Positions 50,951 through 59,667 of a DNA stretch of 64,000 bases are shown here, in pieces (position 1 is the first letter of the stretch; each line of letters begins with the position of its first letter). The notes under the pieces are model-generated. The model did no database searches. It worked only from the letters and a program-made list of their open reading frames with translations, and was not told the origin of the DNA. The stretch is from Nocardiopsis sp. TSRI0078 (GTDB lineage Bacteria; Actinomycetota; Actinomycetes; Streptosporangiales; Streptosporangiaceae), in assembly GCF_001905145.1 (NCBI RefSeq), contig NZ_LWLB01000034.1, positions 248,001 through 312,000 of the forward strand, written 5' to 3'. The translations under genes and the position numbers were made by a program.

Positions 50951-51505
50951 TCAGCTCGCGCCGCCGAAGGCGCTGGGGAGCCGCGCGCCCTTCGGCTCGG
51001 GCGGTTCGGCGGGCATGAACCAGTCCGAGCGGCGGATGTCGCGCAGGGCCCGCTTGCGGGCTCCCGGGTCCAGGCGCTCCACGTAGACGACGCCGTCCAG
51101 GTGGTCGGTCTCGTGCTGGAGGCAGCGGGCCATCAGCCCGGTCCCCTCCAGGGTGACCGGTTCGTTGCGCAGGTCCACGCCGGTGACCACGGCGCGCTCG
51201 GCGCGCCTGGTCGGGTACCACAGTCCGGGCACCGACAGGCAGCCCTCCTCGCCGTCCTGGACCTCCTCCGACAGTTCGGCGATCTCGGGGTTGATCACGT
51301 AGCCGATCCGGCCCTCCACGTTGTAGCTGAACACGCGCAGGCCCACCCCGATCTGGGTGGCGGCCAGGCCTGCCCGCCCGGGGGCGTCGACCGTCTCCAG
51401 CAGGTCCTGGACCAGCGCCTCGGTGTGCTGGTCGAACTTCGTGACAGGGGTGGTCGGTGTGACGAGAACGGGGTCGCCGAACCGGACGATGGGGCGCATG
51501 GTCAT
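50951..51505 (-). CDS. def: Peptide deformylase
   Basis: A 184-residue metalloenzyme that removes the formyl group from nascent proteins. All three motifs are present: GLAATQIG (46-53), EGCLSVPG with metal ligand Cys89, and HETDHLDG with His131, Glu132 and His135. Starts at 51505 (MTMRP) and 51499 are both ATG; I use the longer one. It is a stand-alone gene not next to fmt, so it may be a second copy in the genome. Confidence 0.94.
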   Translation of the reverse strand: MTMRPIVRFGDPVLVTPTTPVTKFDQHTEALVQDLLETVDAPGRAGLAATQIGVGLRVFSYNVEGRIGYVINPEIAELSEEVQDGEEGCLSVPGLWYPTRRAERAVVTGVDLRNEPVTLEGTGLMARCLQHETDHLDGVVYVERLDPGARKRALRDIRRSDWFMPAEPPEPKGARLPSAFGGAS

Positions 51506-51595
51506 GCACCACAGGTTAGCCGGGACTCACGGGAGGTCGTACGGAAGTGGAGAATCCGGACCCGGGGCGGGCGGACCGGCCACGGCGCGGCTGCG

Positions 51596-52411
51596 TCAGG
51601 CGGCGGCCAGGCCGGGGCGCAGGGCGTCGTCCAGGACCATCTCGATGTAGTCCAGCGCGGCCCGCCGCCGGGCCAGGGCGTTCTCGTACAGGGAGGAGGC
51701 GTTGGCGCTGCGGCGCACGCGCAGGCACTCGTTGACGATGCGCTGCCACCGCTCGGGGAAGGCGTGCAGGGCGTAGGCGCCCGCGCCGGACTTGGAGGTG
51801 ATCTCCCCGGTCTTGAGGGTGAAGTGCAGCCGGCTGACGCTCAGCACGCTCCACGAGGGGGCCAGCGATCCGAGGACCGCCAGTCCGCGCGGGGTCACCA
51901 GGCGCCCCGCCTTCTCCCGCCAGCGTCGCCACTGCTCGTCCAGCGAGCCGAGGGACCAGGCGCGCAGGCTCTCGGGCTCGTCCCACACGTCCAGTTCGAG
52001 GGGATGCGGGCCGCGGACGGGGACACCGTGCTCGGCGAGGATGTGCCAGGTGACGGGGTTGACGTCGGCGCCGGCGCGGTTGCGGAACCGGCCGTTGGTC
52101 ACCGAGGCGACCAGACCGCAGGAGGCGGGGTTGCCGGTGAGGTCGTCCCAGGTGACGTGGATGCCGTTGAACTGGGGCTTGGGGATGTCGGCGCGCGTGC
52201 GGGCGTGGACGCCGCGCAGCAGCTCCAGCTCGCGCGAGCCCGGCGTGCGGCCGGTGACGATGACGAAGTCGACGTCGCTGGTGTGGGGGCGGAAGTCGCC
52301 GAGGGCGACCGAACCGGTCAGGTAGAGGCCTTCGACCAGGCCGGGGGCCTCCTGGTCGGCATGTGCGAGAAAGGTCTGGGCCAGCGTCTGCACCCGAGGG
52401 TGGACAGCCAT
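51596..52411 (-). CDS. AadA-like nucleotidyltransferase (DUF4111)
   Basis: A 271-residue protein with an N-terminal nucleotidyltransferase fold: GS at 33-34 and the metal-binding pair Asp46/Asp48 (TGSVALGDFRPHTSDVDFVIV, 21 residues; core TGSVALGDF and TSDVDFVIV). The C-terminal half is the DUF4111 helical domain found in ANT(3'')/aadA streptomycin adenylyltransferases. GGAGTGAGC precedes the ATG. It sits 1.9 kb from a kinase of the APH(6)/hydroxyurea class, so two aminoglycoside-modifying folds occur close together. Whether either confers resistance is untested. Confidence 0.82.
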   Translation of the reverse strand: MAVHPRVQTLAQTFLAHADQEAPGLVEGLYLTGSVALGDFRPHTSDVDFVIVTGRTPGSRELELLRGVHARTRADIPKPQFNGIHVTWDDLTGNPASCGLVASVTNGRFRNRAGADVNPVTWHILAEHGVPVRGPHPLELDVWDEPESLRAWSLGSLDEQWRRWREKAGRLVTPRGLAVLGSLAPSWSVLSVSRLHFTLKTGEITSKSGAGAYALHAFPERWQRIVNECLRVRRSANASSLYENALARRRAALDYIEMVLDDALRPGLAAA

Positions 52412-53225
52412 GCTCACTCCAGTCTGGATGGTTCGGTGCGGATCTCGGGGCGCGGCCCGGCCGGTGCTGAGGAGAACCGGGGGCGCGGTCGCCCGGAGCG
52501 GTCCTGTGGCGCGTGTGCCTGCAGGTACGTGCTCCATCAGTACCAAGTGTGGGTGGACCGGAAGCCCATGGCAAGTGATCACGCCGGAACCGCATCCTGT
52601 CCCCCCACGCCCGGTGGTGCGCGGCTATGACGCCTTGGGGGAGTGCGCACCCTTGACAGAGAGGGGTGCGATGTGGCAGGGGGTCGGGCGGGCGCCGGCC
52701 CCGGTCCGCGCGGGGGACGGCGGCTCCGGGAGAGGCGGGAAATTCGCGTCGTGTCAGGCAGGGTGTTGAGCGCACATTCATCGGCACGTGCATCCGCACT
52801 TGGCGAATGCATGAGAAAACCTTTGCCGGTGATTTCTCTAGAGAGGTGTGCGGGCGAAATCGGGGATTGGACGTCTGCGAATTCGGGATGTGGTGTCCGC
52901 CATGTCCTGTCGCGAGGCAATTGCCGGAAGAAGGGTGGAGGGCGCCCGTCTGGGCAGGTGGACGGCGGTCGACTTCGTTGGGGGTAAGGATAAACGCTGT
53001 GCCCGCCGGACGCCGTGAGGTGTACGCCACAGGTTCCGGGGTGTGGACACTCCGCGTTCCTTCGGCGATTGTTATGGTTCACGGAGGCTCCCGGCGGTGA
53101 TAACCACCACAGCCATTGTCCGTTGTTTTCCTCCATGTAACACGGCAGAACCCCCCTGAAACTGCGCCGCTTTACGCTCGGCGGACAACGGTGGTTCTCC
53201 CAGGCGAAGTACGAAGGAGCTGTGC
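52412..53225. other. 814-bp gene-poor, AT-richer gap
   Basis: This is the longest non-coding stretch. From about 52740 to 53170 base composition is visibly less GC-rich than the rest of the window, and third-position bias is lost in all six frames. The available ORFs (for example 52666-53100 plus and 52579-53136 minus) have no ribosome site, no recognisable motif and atypical residues. It may hold promoters for both flanks, a small RNA or a decayed gene. I can support none of these firmly. Confidence 0.5.
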
Positions 53226-53903
53226 ATGGTCCCCACGATGGTCCTCGTAGCCGACGACTCGCGTGACGCCCACCGCCGGGAGGCCCTGTGCGGCCTGGCC
53301 GAGGCGGTGGCCAGCAGGGGCGAAGTACCGGTGACCCCGGCCTTCGGCAGCCCCGAGGACGTCACCGCCACACTCCGCTCCGTCCGCGGTCCCAAGGTGG
53401 TCGTCCCGGCGTTCGTCGCGGGCGGCGACGTCGCCAGCGCGCACCTGCTCTCCCGGCTCGGCGTCGGCCGCCTGGAGAACTCCTGCCAGACCGCGCCGCT
53501 GGGGGCGGTCCCGTCCATCGTCGCCGACCTCGCCGGACGGCTCGCCGACTCCGGCTGGAGGCCGTCCGACGGCGTGGTCCTGGCCGCGGACGGCACCACG
53601 GGCACCGAGGAGCGCCAGGTCGTCATGGACGTGGCGCGCATGCTCAGCCGCCGCCTCGGATCCCCGGTCCAGGTCGGCTACCTGCGCACCTGGGCGCCGT
53701 CGGTGCTCGACGCCGTCGACCGGCTGCGCCGCCACGGCCACGACAAGGTCGCCGTCGCCGCCTGGAGACTGGTCGACGGCCCCGATTTCGACCTGCTGCG
53801 CGGGCTGGACGTCACCGCCATCACCGCGCCCCTGTGGCCCTCCGACCTGGTCGTGGACACCCTTCTCGCCCAGCACCGGGCGATCAAGGGGCGCCTGGCC
53901 TGA
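53226..53903 (+). CDS. CbiX/sirohydrochlorin chelatase-like protein lacking the catalytic histidines
   Basis: A 225-residue two-lobed protein of the CbiX/SirB chelatase fold. The start VLVADDSRD corresponds to the usual LVAHGSRD, and VVVPAFVAGGDVASAH to VVVPAFLSSGYHVR.D; in both places the metal-binding His is Asp. It is therefore probably not an active cobalt/iron chelatase. Fold and length are otherwise normal (PLGAVPSIVADLAGRL, APLWPSDLVVDTLLAQ). GAAGGAGCTG precedes the ATG. It is monocistronic, followed by two hairpins. Function unknown. Confidence 0.7.
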   Translation: MVPTMVLVADDSRDAHRREALCGLAEAVASRGEVPVTPAFGSPEDVTATLRSVRGPKVVVPAFVAGGDVASAHLLSRLGVGRLENSCQTAPLGAVPSIVADLAGRLADSGWRPSDGVVLAADGTTGTEERQVVMDVARMLSRRLGSPVQVGYLRTWAPSVLDAVDRLRRHGHDKVAVAAWRLVDGPDFDLLRGLDVTAITAPLWPSDLVVDTLLAQHRAIKGRLA

Positions 53904-54281
53904 GCCGTACCGCCCCCGGGCGGACCCCGGAGATCCGCCCGGCCCCCACCGAGAGTGAGGCCCCCGGGCCCGCGGGTGTTCGCGGGCCCCGGGCCGTTTC
54001 GTTTCCGTTACCGCACGCACGGAGGTGGGTATGGCCCCAACGGGCGGGAACTCCCCGCACCCACGAACGCGGTACCCGTACCGTGCCGCCACCAGCGCGG
54101 CGCGGCGGCGTCCGGGCGCGATCCCTTCCGTCGGCTTCGTACTCCGCACGTCGGCGCGGAGGCCCCTCCGCGACCGGTCCCGGCCTCGAACACCGCTCAC
54201 CGCGGACCGCCCGGTCCGTCGGCCGGCGAGAAGGGGTTCGGTTCCGAACACGCGTCGACGTGAGCGACCTAAGGTGGATGT
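53904..54281. terminator. Two hairpins and promoter region after the CbiX-like gene
   Basis: Hairpin 1: CCGGGCGGA (53916-53924) with 53934-53942. Hairpin 2: a GC-rich stem within 53961-53997 with a GGTGTT loop, followed by GTTTCGTTTCC. The remaining 280 bp to the APH gene hold no gene; AAGGTGGATGT precedes the APH start. Confidence 0.6.
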
Positions 54282-55211
54282 ATGAACGACGTCACAGCGC
54301 GGTTCGTCGATGACCGGCAGCGCCGGCGTCTTGAACGGCGCTTCGGCAGCCAGGTCGACGAGTGGCTGGCCGAACTCCCCGCGATCGTCGGGAAACTCGC
54401 CTCCGAGTGGCGGCTGACCGTCGAGGGGCCGGCCCCCCACGGCCGGACCTCCGTCGTCGTCTGCGTCACCCGCGCCGACGGCACCCAGGCCGTGCTCAAG
54501 CTGTCCCCGGACACCGGCCTGGCCGTGTCCGAGGCCCGTCTGCTGCGGATGTGGGAGGAGTCCGGGAGTGTGCCCCGGGTGTGGGGGGTGGACGCAGGCC
54601 GGGGCGCCATCCTCATGGAGTGGATCGACGGCGACACCATCGCCGCGGGCGGACAGGTGCCGTCCATGGAGACCATCGGCTCGCTCATCGCCCGGCTGCA
54701 CGGCGTCGAGGTGCCCCGCCGGGAACTGCTCGAACTGCGTCCGCTGACCTCGCGGGTGCAGTTCGTCTTCGACCTGTGGAGCCGCGAGCGCGCCGAGGGC
54801 CCGGCGGCCGACGTGGTGTCCGCCTCCGCCATGCACCAGGGGTTCTGCCGGGCCCGCGACCTGGCCAACGGGACGGTCGACGTCGTTCCCGTGCACGGGG
54901 ACCTGCACCCGGGCAACGTGCTGGACGGCGGCGAGCGCGGCCTGGTGGCCGTCGACCCGCGCGCCTGCCTGGGCGACGGAGCGGTCGACGCCGTGGACTG
55001 GGCCCTGTGGAAGGCCACCAGCCTGACCGAGGTGGTGTACCGCGTGGACACGCTCTCCCACGTCCTGGGAGTGGACGGCGACCGCCTGATGGCGTGGGTG
55101 CGCGCCTTCGCGCCCTGCCTGGCGGTGGCCAAGGCCAACCGCGGCCACGTGGGCACGGACGAGTTCGACATGCTCATAGAGCTGTCCGAGGGGCTGGCCT
55201 TCGCCGGCTGA
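54282..55211 (+). CDS. Aminoglycoside/hydroxyurea-type phosphotransferase (APH(6) family)
   Basis: A 309-residue small-molecule kinase. Lys in TQAVLKLSP, brace ILMEWIDGDT, catalytic loop VHGDLHPGNVL near residue 204 and the metal-binding AVDPRACLGDGAVDAVDW (17 residues) match the APH_6_hur family, which includes streptomycin 6-phosphotransferase and hydroxyurea phosphotransferase. It converges on kdpE, with a hairpin between. Resistance is possible from the family, but many genomic members have other or unknown substrates. Confidence 0.85.
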   Translation: MNDVTARFVDDRQRRRLERRFGSQVDEWLAELPAIVGKLASEWRLTVEGPAPHGRTSVVVCVTRADGTQAVLKLSPDTGLAVSEARLLRMWEESGSVPRVWGVDAGRGAILMEWIDGDTIAAGGQVPSMETIGSLIARLHGVEVPRRELLELRPLTSRVQFVFDLWSRERAEGPAADVVSASAMHQGFCRARDLANGTVDVVPVHGDLHPGNVLDGGERGLVAVDPRACLGDGAVDAVDWALWKATSLTEVVYRVDTLSHVLGVDGDRLMAWVRAFAPCLAVAKANRGHVGTDEFDMLIELSEGLAFAG

Positions 55212-55233
55212 CCCGGGCGGAGCCCCGCCCGGG
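55212..55233. terminator. Hairpin between convergent APH and kdpE genes
   Basis: CCCGGGCGG (55212-55220) pairs perfectly with 55225-55233 around an AGCC loop. It lies between the two stops. Confidence 0.7.
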
Positions 55234-55234
55234 G

Positions 55235-55930
55235 TCAGTGCTCCGGCTGCGGGGACCCGGCCTTCTCGAAACGGTAGCCCCGGCCCGCCTCGGTGATCAG
55301 GTACCGGGGGTGCGCGGGGTCGGGCTCCAGCTTGCGGCGCAGCTGCGCCATGTACACCCGCAGGTAGTTGGTCTCGCTCTGGTAGGCCGGACCCCACACC
55401 TCGTGCAGCAGCTGGCGCTGGCTGACCAGCTGTCCCGCGTGCCGGGCCATGAGCTCCAGGATGTGCCACTCCGTCGGGGTCAGCCGCACCTCCTCGCCGT
55501 CCCGCAGCACCCGTTTGGCGCCCAGATCCACCGTGAAGCACGGCGTGCGCACGACCGGCGCCTCCTCGGTGCGCACCGACCGGCGCTCGGCCGCCCGCAT
55601 CCGGGCCAGCAGCTCGTCCATACCGAACGGCTTGGTGACGTAGTCGTCGGCGCCCGAGTCCAGGCAGCGCACCTTCTCGCCGGCCGAGTGCCGGGCCGAG
55701 AGCACGATGATCGGCACCTGCGACCACCCGCGCAGCCGCTGGATGACCTCCATGCCCTCCATGTCGGGCAGGCCCAGGTCGAGCAGGATCACGTCGGGGT
55801 GGTGCTCGGCGGCCAGCCGCAGCGCCGACGCGCCGTCGGCCGCGGTGTCCACGTCGTGCCCGCGCGCCCGCAGGTTGATCCGCATCGCCCGGATGATCTG
55901 CATGTCGTCGTCAACGACCAGGACTCGCAT
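55235..55930 (-). CDS. kdpE: KdpE-type OmpR-family response regulator
   Basis: A 231-residue regulator. Receiver domain with phospho-acceptor Asp51 (VILLDLGLPD), VVDDD at the acidic pocket, and KPFGMDELLARMRA. The C-terminal winged helix ends YLITEAGRGYRFE. It is the partner of KdpD, whose 3' end overlaps the kdpE start by 20 bases. The usual targets, kdpFABC potassium-pump genes, are not within this window, so the pair may be an orphan here or act at a distance. Confidence 0.9.
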   Translation of the reverse strand: MRVLVVDDDMQIIRAMRINLRARGHDVDTAADGASALRLAAEHHPDVILLDLGLPDMEGMEVIQRLRGWSQVPIIVLSARHSAGEKVRCLDSGADDYVTKPFGMDELLARMRAAERRSVRTEEAPVVRTPCFTVDLGAKRVLRDGEEVRLTPTEWHILELMARHAGQLVSQRQLLHEVWGPAYQSETNYLRVYMAQLRRKLEPDPAHPRYLITEAGRGYRFEKAGSPQPEH

Positions 55931-58487
55931 CGACCCGCCTCTCGTCCCCGCTGTCCGCCTCGTCCTTCTCCACGGCCCGGAGAGTGAACACCATGGTCAG
56001 CCCGCCTCCCGGAGTGTCCTCGGGGTCGAGTCTCCCGTGCATCGCCTCAACGAAACCACGTGCGACCGCCAGCCCGAGACCCACCCCCGTGCCCTGGGGG
56101 GCGTCGCCCAGGCGCTGGAAGGCCTCGAACATGCGCTGCTTGGCCTCGTCGGAGACGCCCGGCCCCCGGTCCACGACCCGCAGCTGCACGCTGTCGCCGT
56201 GCGCGCTGGCCGCGAGCAGGACCGGCACGCGCGGGTCCGGGTTGTGGCGGACGGCGTTGGAGACCACGTTGGCGACCGACCGCTCCAGCAGCCCGGCGTC
56301 GGCCAGCACCCGGGGCAGGTTGTCGGGGACGTCCACCGTGACCGCCCCGTGCGGCAGGCCCAGCAGGGTGACGGGCACGACCTCCTCCAGGCCCACCGCG
56401 CGCAGCTTGGGACGCACGCTGTCGGTGTGCACCCGGCTCATGTCCAACAGGTTGTCGATGAGCCGGTTGAGCCGGTCGGTGGACTCCTCCACCGTCTCCA
56501 ACAGGTCCTCGCGGTCCTCGTCGGTGAGGGCGATGTCGGTGGCGCGCAGGCTCGACAGGCTGGCCTTGATCGAGGTCAGCGGCGTACGCAGGTCGTGCGA
56601 GACCGCCGCCAGCAGGGCCGTGCGGATGCGGTTGCCCGCGACCTGGCTGCGCGCCTCGGCCGCGTCCCACTCCAGCCGCTGGTGCTCCAGTGCGATGCCG
56701 ATGTGGGCGGCGAACGCCCGCAGCACGCCCCGGTCGGTCGCGGGAAGCACCCGGCCGCGCAGCGCCAGCGCCAGGTTGTCGGAGATCGACACCAGCACGT
56801 CCGACTCCTCGGGGGACTCGCACGCGGGGGCGCCCACGCTGTGCGCCGCCCGCCACCGGCCGTCCTCCAGCAGTTCCAGCAGCGTCGCCGACCGCTGCCC
56901 GAAGGTCTCCCGGATCCGCCGCAGCAGGGCCTGGAGGGGTTCCTTGCCCGCCAGGACGCTGCTCGCCAGCAGGGTCACCGCGTCGGCCTCGGCCCGGGCG
57001 CGGGCCGCCTGCGCCGACCGGCGGGCGGCCATCTCCACCACGATCGCCACCAGCGCGCCCACCAGGGCGAACGCGGTCAGCGCCAGCGCGTTGTCCAGGG
57101 ACACCGGCGGCCGTCCGTGCAACGGGGACAGCAGTGCGGTGAGCAGCACCGCGCTCCACAGCGCCGACACCAGCGCGGGGCGCAGACCGCCCACCGCCGC
57201 GGTGGCCACGGTGGCCAGCAACAGCAGCATCGCGTCCGAGGCCGCGCCCACGTTCTCGAACACGGGCAGCGCCATCACCAGCGACAGCAGGGTGGGGGCC
57301 AGCAGGGACAGGGACCACCCGGCCACCCGCCGGTGCTCGCCCAGTCCCCGGCCCGGCTGCGGCAGCGGCCACCGGCCGCTCCCCACCCGCTCGTGGGTGA
57401 CGATGTGCACGTCGATGTCCCCCGAGTCGCGTGCCACGGTCGCGCCGACCCCGGGACCGAACACGTACTGCCAGGCGCGGCGGCGCGAGGACCCCAGCAC
57501 GATCTGGGTGGCGTGCACGCCCCTCGCGAAGTCCAGCAGCCCGGTCGGGACGTCGTTGCCGACCACCTGGTGGTAGGTGCCGCCCAGTTCGGCGAGCAAC
57601 CTGCGCTGCCGCAGCAGGTCCGCGCTGGGCGCCTGGGCCATCCCGTTCGGCGGTACCACGTGCACGGCCAGCAGGTGGCTGGGCTGGGGGTGGCCGCCTC
57701 GCGAGCGGGCGGCCACACGGGCGGCACGGCGGATCAGCGTCTCTCCCTCGGGGCCGCCGGTGAGCGCCACCACGACACGCTCCCGGGCCTCCCAGGTCCG
57801 CCGGATCTCGTGCTCGCCGCGGTAGCGGGCCAGGCTCTGCTCCACCCGGTCGGCGGTCCACAGCAGCGCCAGCTCGCGCAGGGCCGCCAGGTTGCCCTCG
57901 CGGTAGTAGTCGGCCAGGGCGGCGTCCACCCGCTCGGCGGGGTGGATGTCGCCGTGCGCCATCCTGCGGCGCAGCTCCTGCGGGGTGACGTCCACGAGTT
58001 CGACCTCGGCGGCGCGGCGCACCACGTGGTCGGGAACGGTCTGCTCCGGGCGCACGCCGGTGATCTGGTGGACCACGTCGTTGAGCGACTCCAGCTGGTG
58101 GATGCCCACGGTGGACAGTACGTCGACGCCCGCCTCCAGCAGCTCCTCCACGTCCTGCCAGCGGGTGGCGTTGGGCGCGCCGGGCGGGTTGGCGAGGGCG
58201 AGGTCGTCGACCAGGGCGGTCCCCGGTCCGCGCGCGATCACGGCGGCGGTGTCCACGGAGCCGGACGGGTGCGGCGGCACCTCCTCCAGACCCTCCAGGA
58301 GGGCGGAGGTGCGCTTGCGGCGGTGGGTGTGGACGGCGGCGACCACCACGCCGATGCCGTGCTCGGCCCGTCGGTGGGCCTCGGCCAGGGCGTTGTGCGT
58401 GGTGCCGACACCGGGTGCCGATCCCAGGTAGATGCGGAGCTTTCCTCGTGCCACGGGTTCCATTGTCAGGGCACCGGGGAGCCGCAT
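55911..58487 (-). CDS. kdpD: KdpD-type sensor histidine kinase with a degenerate N-terminal ATP site
   Basis: An 858-residue sensor. KdpD domain (about 15-225): the Walker A reads GSAPGVGTTHN, Thr29 for the Lys, and Walker B is LVDDLALANP rather than DELAHTN. A USP-like domain (GSSRRRAWQYVFG), four helices (LLAPTLLSLVMALPVF onward), a GAF region, phospho-acceptor His in AAVSHDLRTPLTS, and HATPase boxes NVVSNAVRHNP and GTGVGLGLAVARG follow. Kinase residues are intact, so signalling probably works while nucleotide sensing at the N-terminus is doubtful. ATG 58487 has GGAAG upstream; ATG 58463 is an alternative. Confidence 0.9.
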   Translation of the reverse strand: MRLPGALTMEPVARGKLRIYLGSAPGVGTTHNALAEAHRRAEHGIGVVVAAVHTHRRKRTSALLEGLEEVPPHPSGSVDTAAVIARGPGTALVDDLALANPPGAPNATRWQDVEELLEAGVDVLSTVGIHQLESLNDVVHQITGVRPEQTVPDHVVRRAAEVELVDVTPQELRRRMAHGDIHPAERVDAALADYYREGNLAALRELALLWTADRVEQSLARYRGEHEIRRTWEARERVVVALTGGPEGETLIRRAARVAARSRGGHPQPSHLLAVHVVPPNGMAQAPSADLLRQRRLLAELGGTYHQVVGNDVPTGLLDFARGVHATQIVLGSSRRRAWQYVFGPGVGATVARDSGDIDVHIVTHERVGSGRWPLPQPGRGLGEHRRVAGWSLSLLAPTLLSLVMALPVFENVGAASDAMLLLLATVATAAVGGLRPALVSALWSAVLLTALLSPLHGRPPVSLDNALALTAFALVGALVAIVVEMAARRSAQAARARAEADAVTLLASSVLAGKEPLQALLRRIRETFGQRSATLLELLEDGRWRAAHSVGAPACESPEESDVLVSISDNLALALRGRVLPATDRGVLRAFAAHIGIALEHQRLEWDAAEARSQVAGNRIRTALLAAVSHDLRTPLTSIKASLSSLRATDIALTDEDREDLLETVEESTDRLNRLIDNLLDMSRVHTDSVRPKLRAVGLEEVVPVTLLGLPHGAVTVDVPDNLPRVLADAGLLERSVANVVSNAVRHNPDPRVPVLLAASAHGDSVQLRVVDRGPGVSDEAKQRMFEAFQRLGDAPQGTGVGLGLAVARGFVEAMHGRLDPEDTPGGGLTMVFTLRAVEKDEADSGDERRVDASPGR

Positions 58488-58636
58488 CGGCCGCTTCCGG
58501 CCGAAATGGCGGTGGAGGGCTGGAACCGGGGGATACTCGGGACGACATCCCGACGCGCACGCCCGCGTGCCCGGCACGGGCGGGACGCGATCTCCGGCCG
58601 GTCCGCGCGGCCGACGAGCACCTGTGAGGAGGCGCG

Positions 58637-59593
58637 GTGGCCGTCCACCGGATGGCCCACGCCGCGAGACCGATGACCCATCCCCCGAACGATGGTTCCT
58701 TCCCCGGCCCGCCCGGCGGGCAGCCGTTCCCCGGCCACCCCGGACGGCCCCAGCCCGGACGGCCGCTCCGGCCCCACGGCGGCCCGGAGCCCCGGCCGGG
58801 GCAGCCCCACGGCGGTCGGCCGGAGTGGCCCCGGGTTCCGCCCGCCCAGCCCGGACACGGCGCCCCCGGCGGGACACCGCCCCAGCAGCCGCCCGCCTCC
58901 GGCGGCCCGGGACGGCCGGGACCGCCCGGGCGCCGCCGGACGGGCCTGGTCGTCGGCGGCGTCGCCGCCGCCCTGCTGCTGATGACCTCCTTCGGCGTCG
59001 TGGCGTGGAACCTGGTGGACGGCCGCCCCTACGCCGGCCTGCCCACGTGCCGCGAGCTGCTGCCCTCCGACGTGCTCGACGGCATCCCCGACGCGGACAG
59101 GCCCCGTGCGGAGGGCGAGTACGTCTCCGCGGACGAGTTCGGGTACGGGGCGGGCGAGGGACAGGAGGGGTTCCTCGGCAACCTCAGCTGCGAGGTGGCC
59201 GACGGCGAGGAGCGTCCCGTCTACGTCAACGCCTCCCTGTTCGAGTACGAGGACGGCGGCGAGGCCGCCGCCGACCGGCGCCAGAGCATGGAGGACGACC
59301 TCCGTGACCGCGAGGAGGGCCGCCACTGGGAGGAGGAGGACGGGGTCGCGGCGGTTCTCGACTGGAGCCCGGTGTCGGCGGGTGAGGCCGGATACGCCGT
59401 CGTCTACGAGTACGACGGGTACACCGACGAGGAGGCCGTCGGCACGGTCTTCTTCGTCACCGTCAACGTGGAGGTCGTGGTCTCCTACAGCATCCCCGCG
59501 GCGGACTTCGACGAGGCCGAGGTCCTGGGCTTCCTCGACGACTTCGCCCGGCAGGTGGAGCGGCGGCTCTCCCGCGAGGGGGAGAGGGCTTAG
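58637..59593 (+). CDS. Membrane-anchored hypothetical protein with a Pro-rich cytoplasmic head
   Basis: A 318-residue protein that I do not recognise. Residues 1-100 are Pro/Gly/His-rich and disordered; a single helix (about 103-125, GLVVGGVAAALLLMTSFGVV) follows RRR, so the acidic C-terminal domain (about 130-318) should be outside. That domain contains LPTCRELLP and LSCEVADG, a likely disulfide pair, and ends in a helical DDFARQVERRLS. The layout resembles DUF3558-like or other actinobacterial anchored domains. AGGAGG lies upstream of the GTG. Divergent from kdpD. Confidence 0.75.
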   Translation: MAVHRMAHAARPMTHPPNDGSFPGPPGGQPFPGHPGRPQPGRPLRPHGGPEPRPGQPHGGRPEWPRVPPAQPGHGAPGGTPPQQPPASGGPGRPGPPGRRRTGLVVGGVAAALLLMTSFGVVAWNLVDGRPYAGLPTCRELLPSDVLDGIPDADRPRAEGEYVSADEFGYGAGEGQEGFLGNLSCEVADGEERPVYVNASLFEYEDGGEAAADRRQSMEDDLRDREEGRHWEEEDGVAAVLDWSPVSAGEAGYAVVYEYDGYTDEEAVGTVFFVTVNVEVVVSYSIPAADFDEAEVLGFLDDFARQVERRLSREGERA

Positions 59594-59602
59594 CGGACCC
59601 GC

Positions 59603-59638
59603 TCCCGGGGCCGGGGCCCGAAGAGGCCGGCCCCGGGA
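59603..59638. terminator. 12-bp hairpin between convergent genes
   Basis: TCCCGGGGCCGG (59603-59614) pairs with 59627-59638. It sits between the hypothetical protein and the FAD oxidase genes, which converge. Confidence 0.75.
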
Positions 59639-59667
59639 CGCCCACCGCGCCGCCCGCGGTGCATGTC

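Noticed and set aside
52579..53136. Small ORFs on both strands in the 52.4-53.2 kb gap
   Set aside because: Residue composition is unnatural, no ribosome sites, no motifs, and no frame has coding bias.
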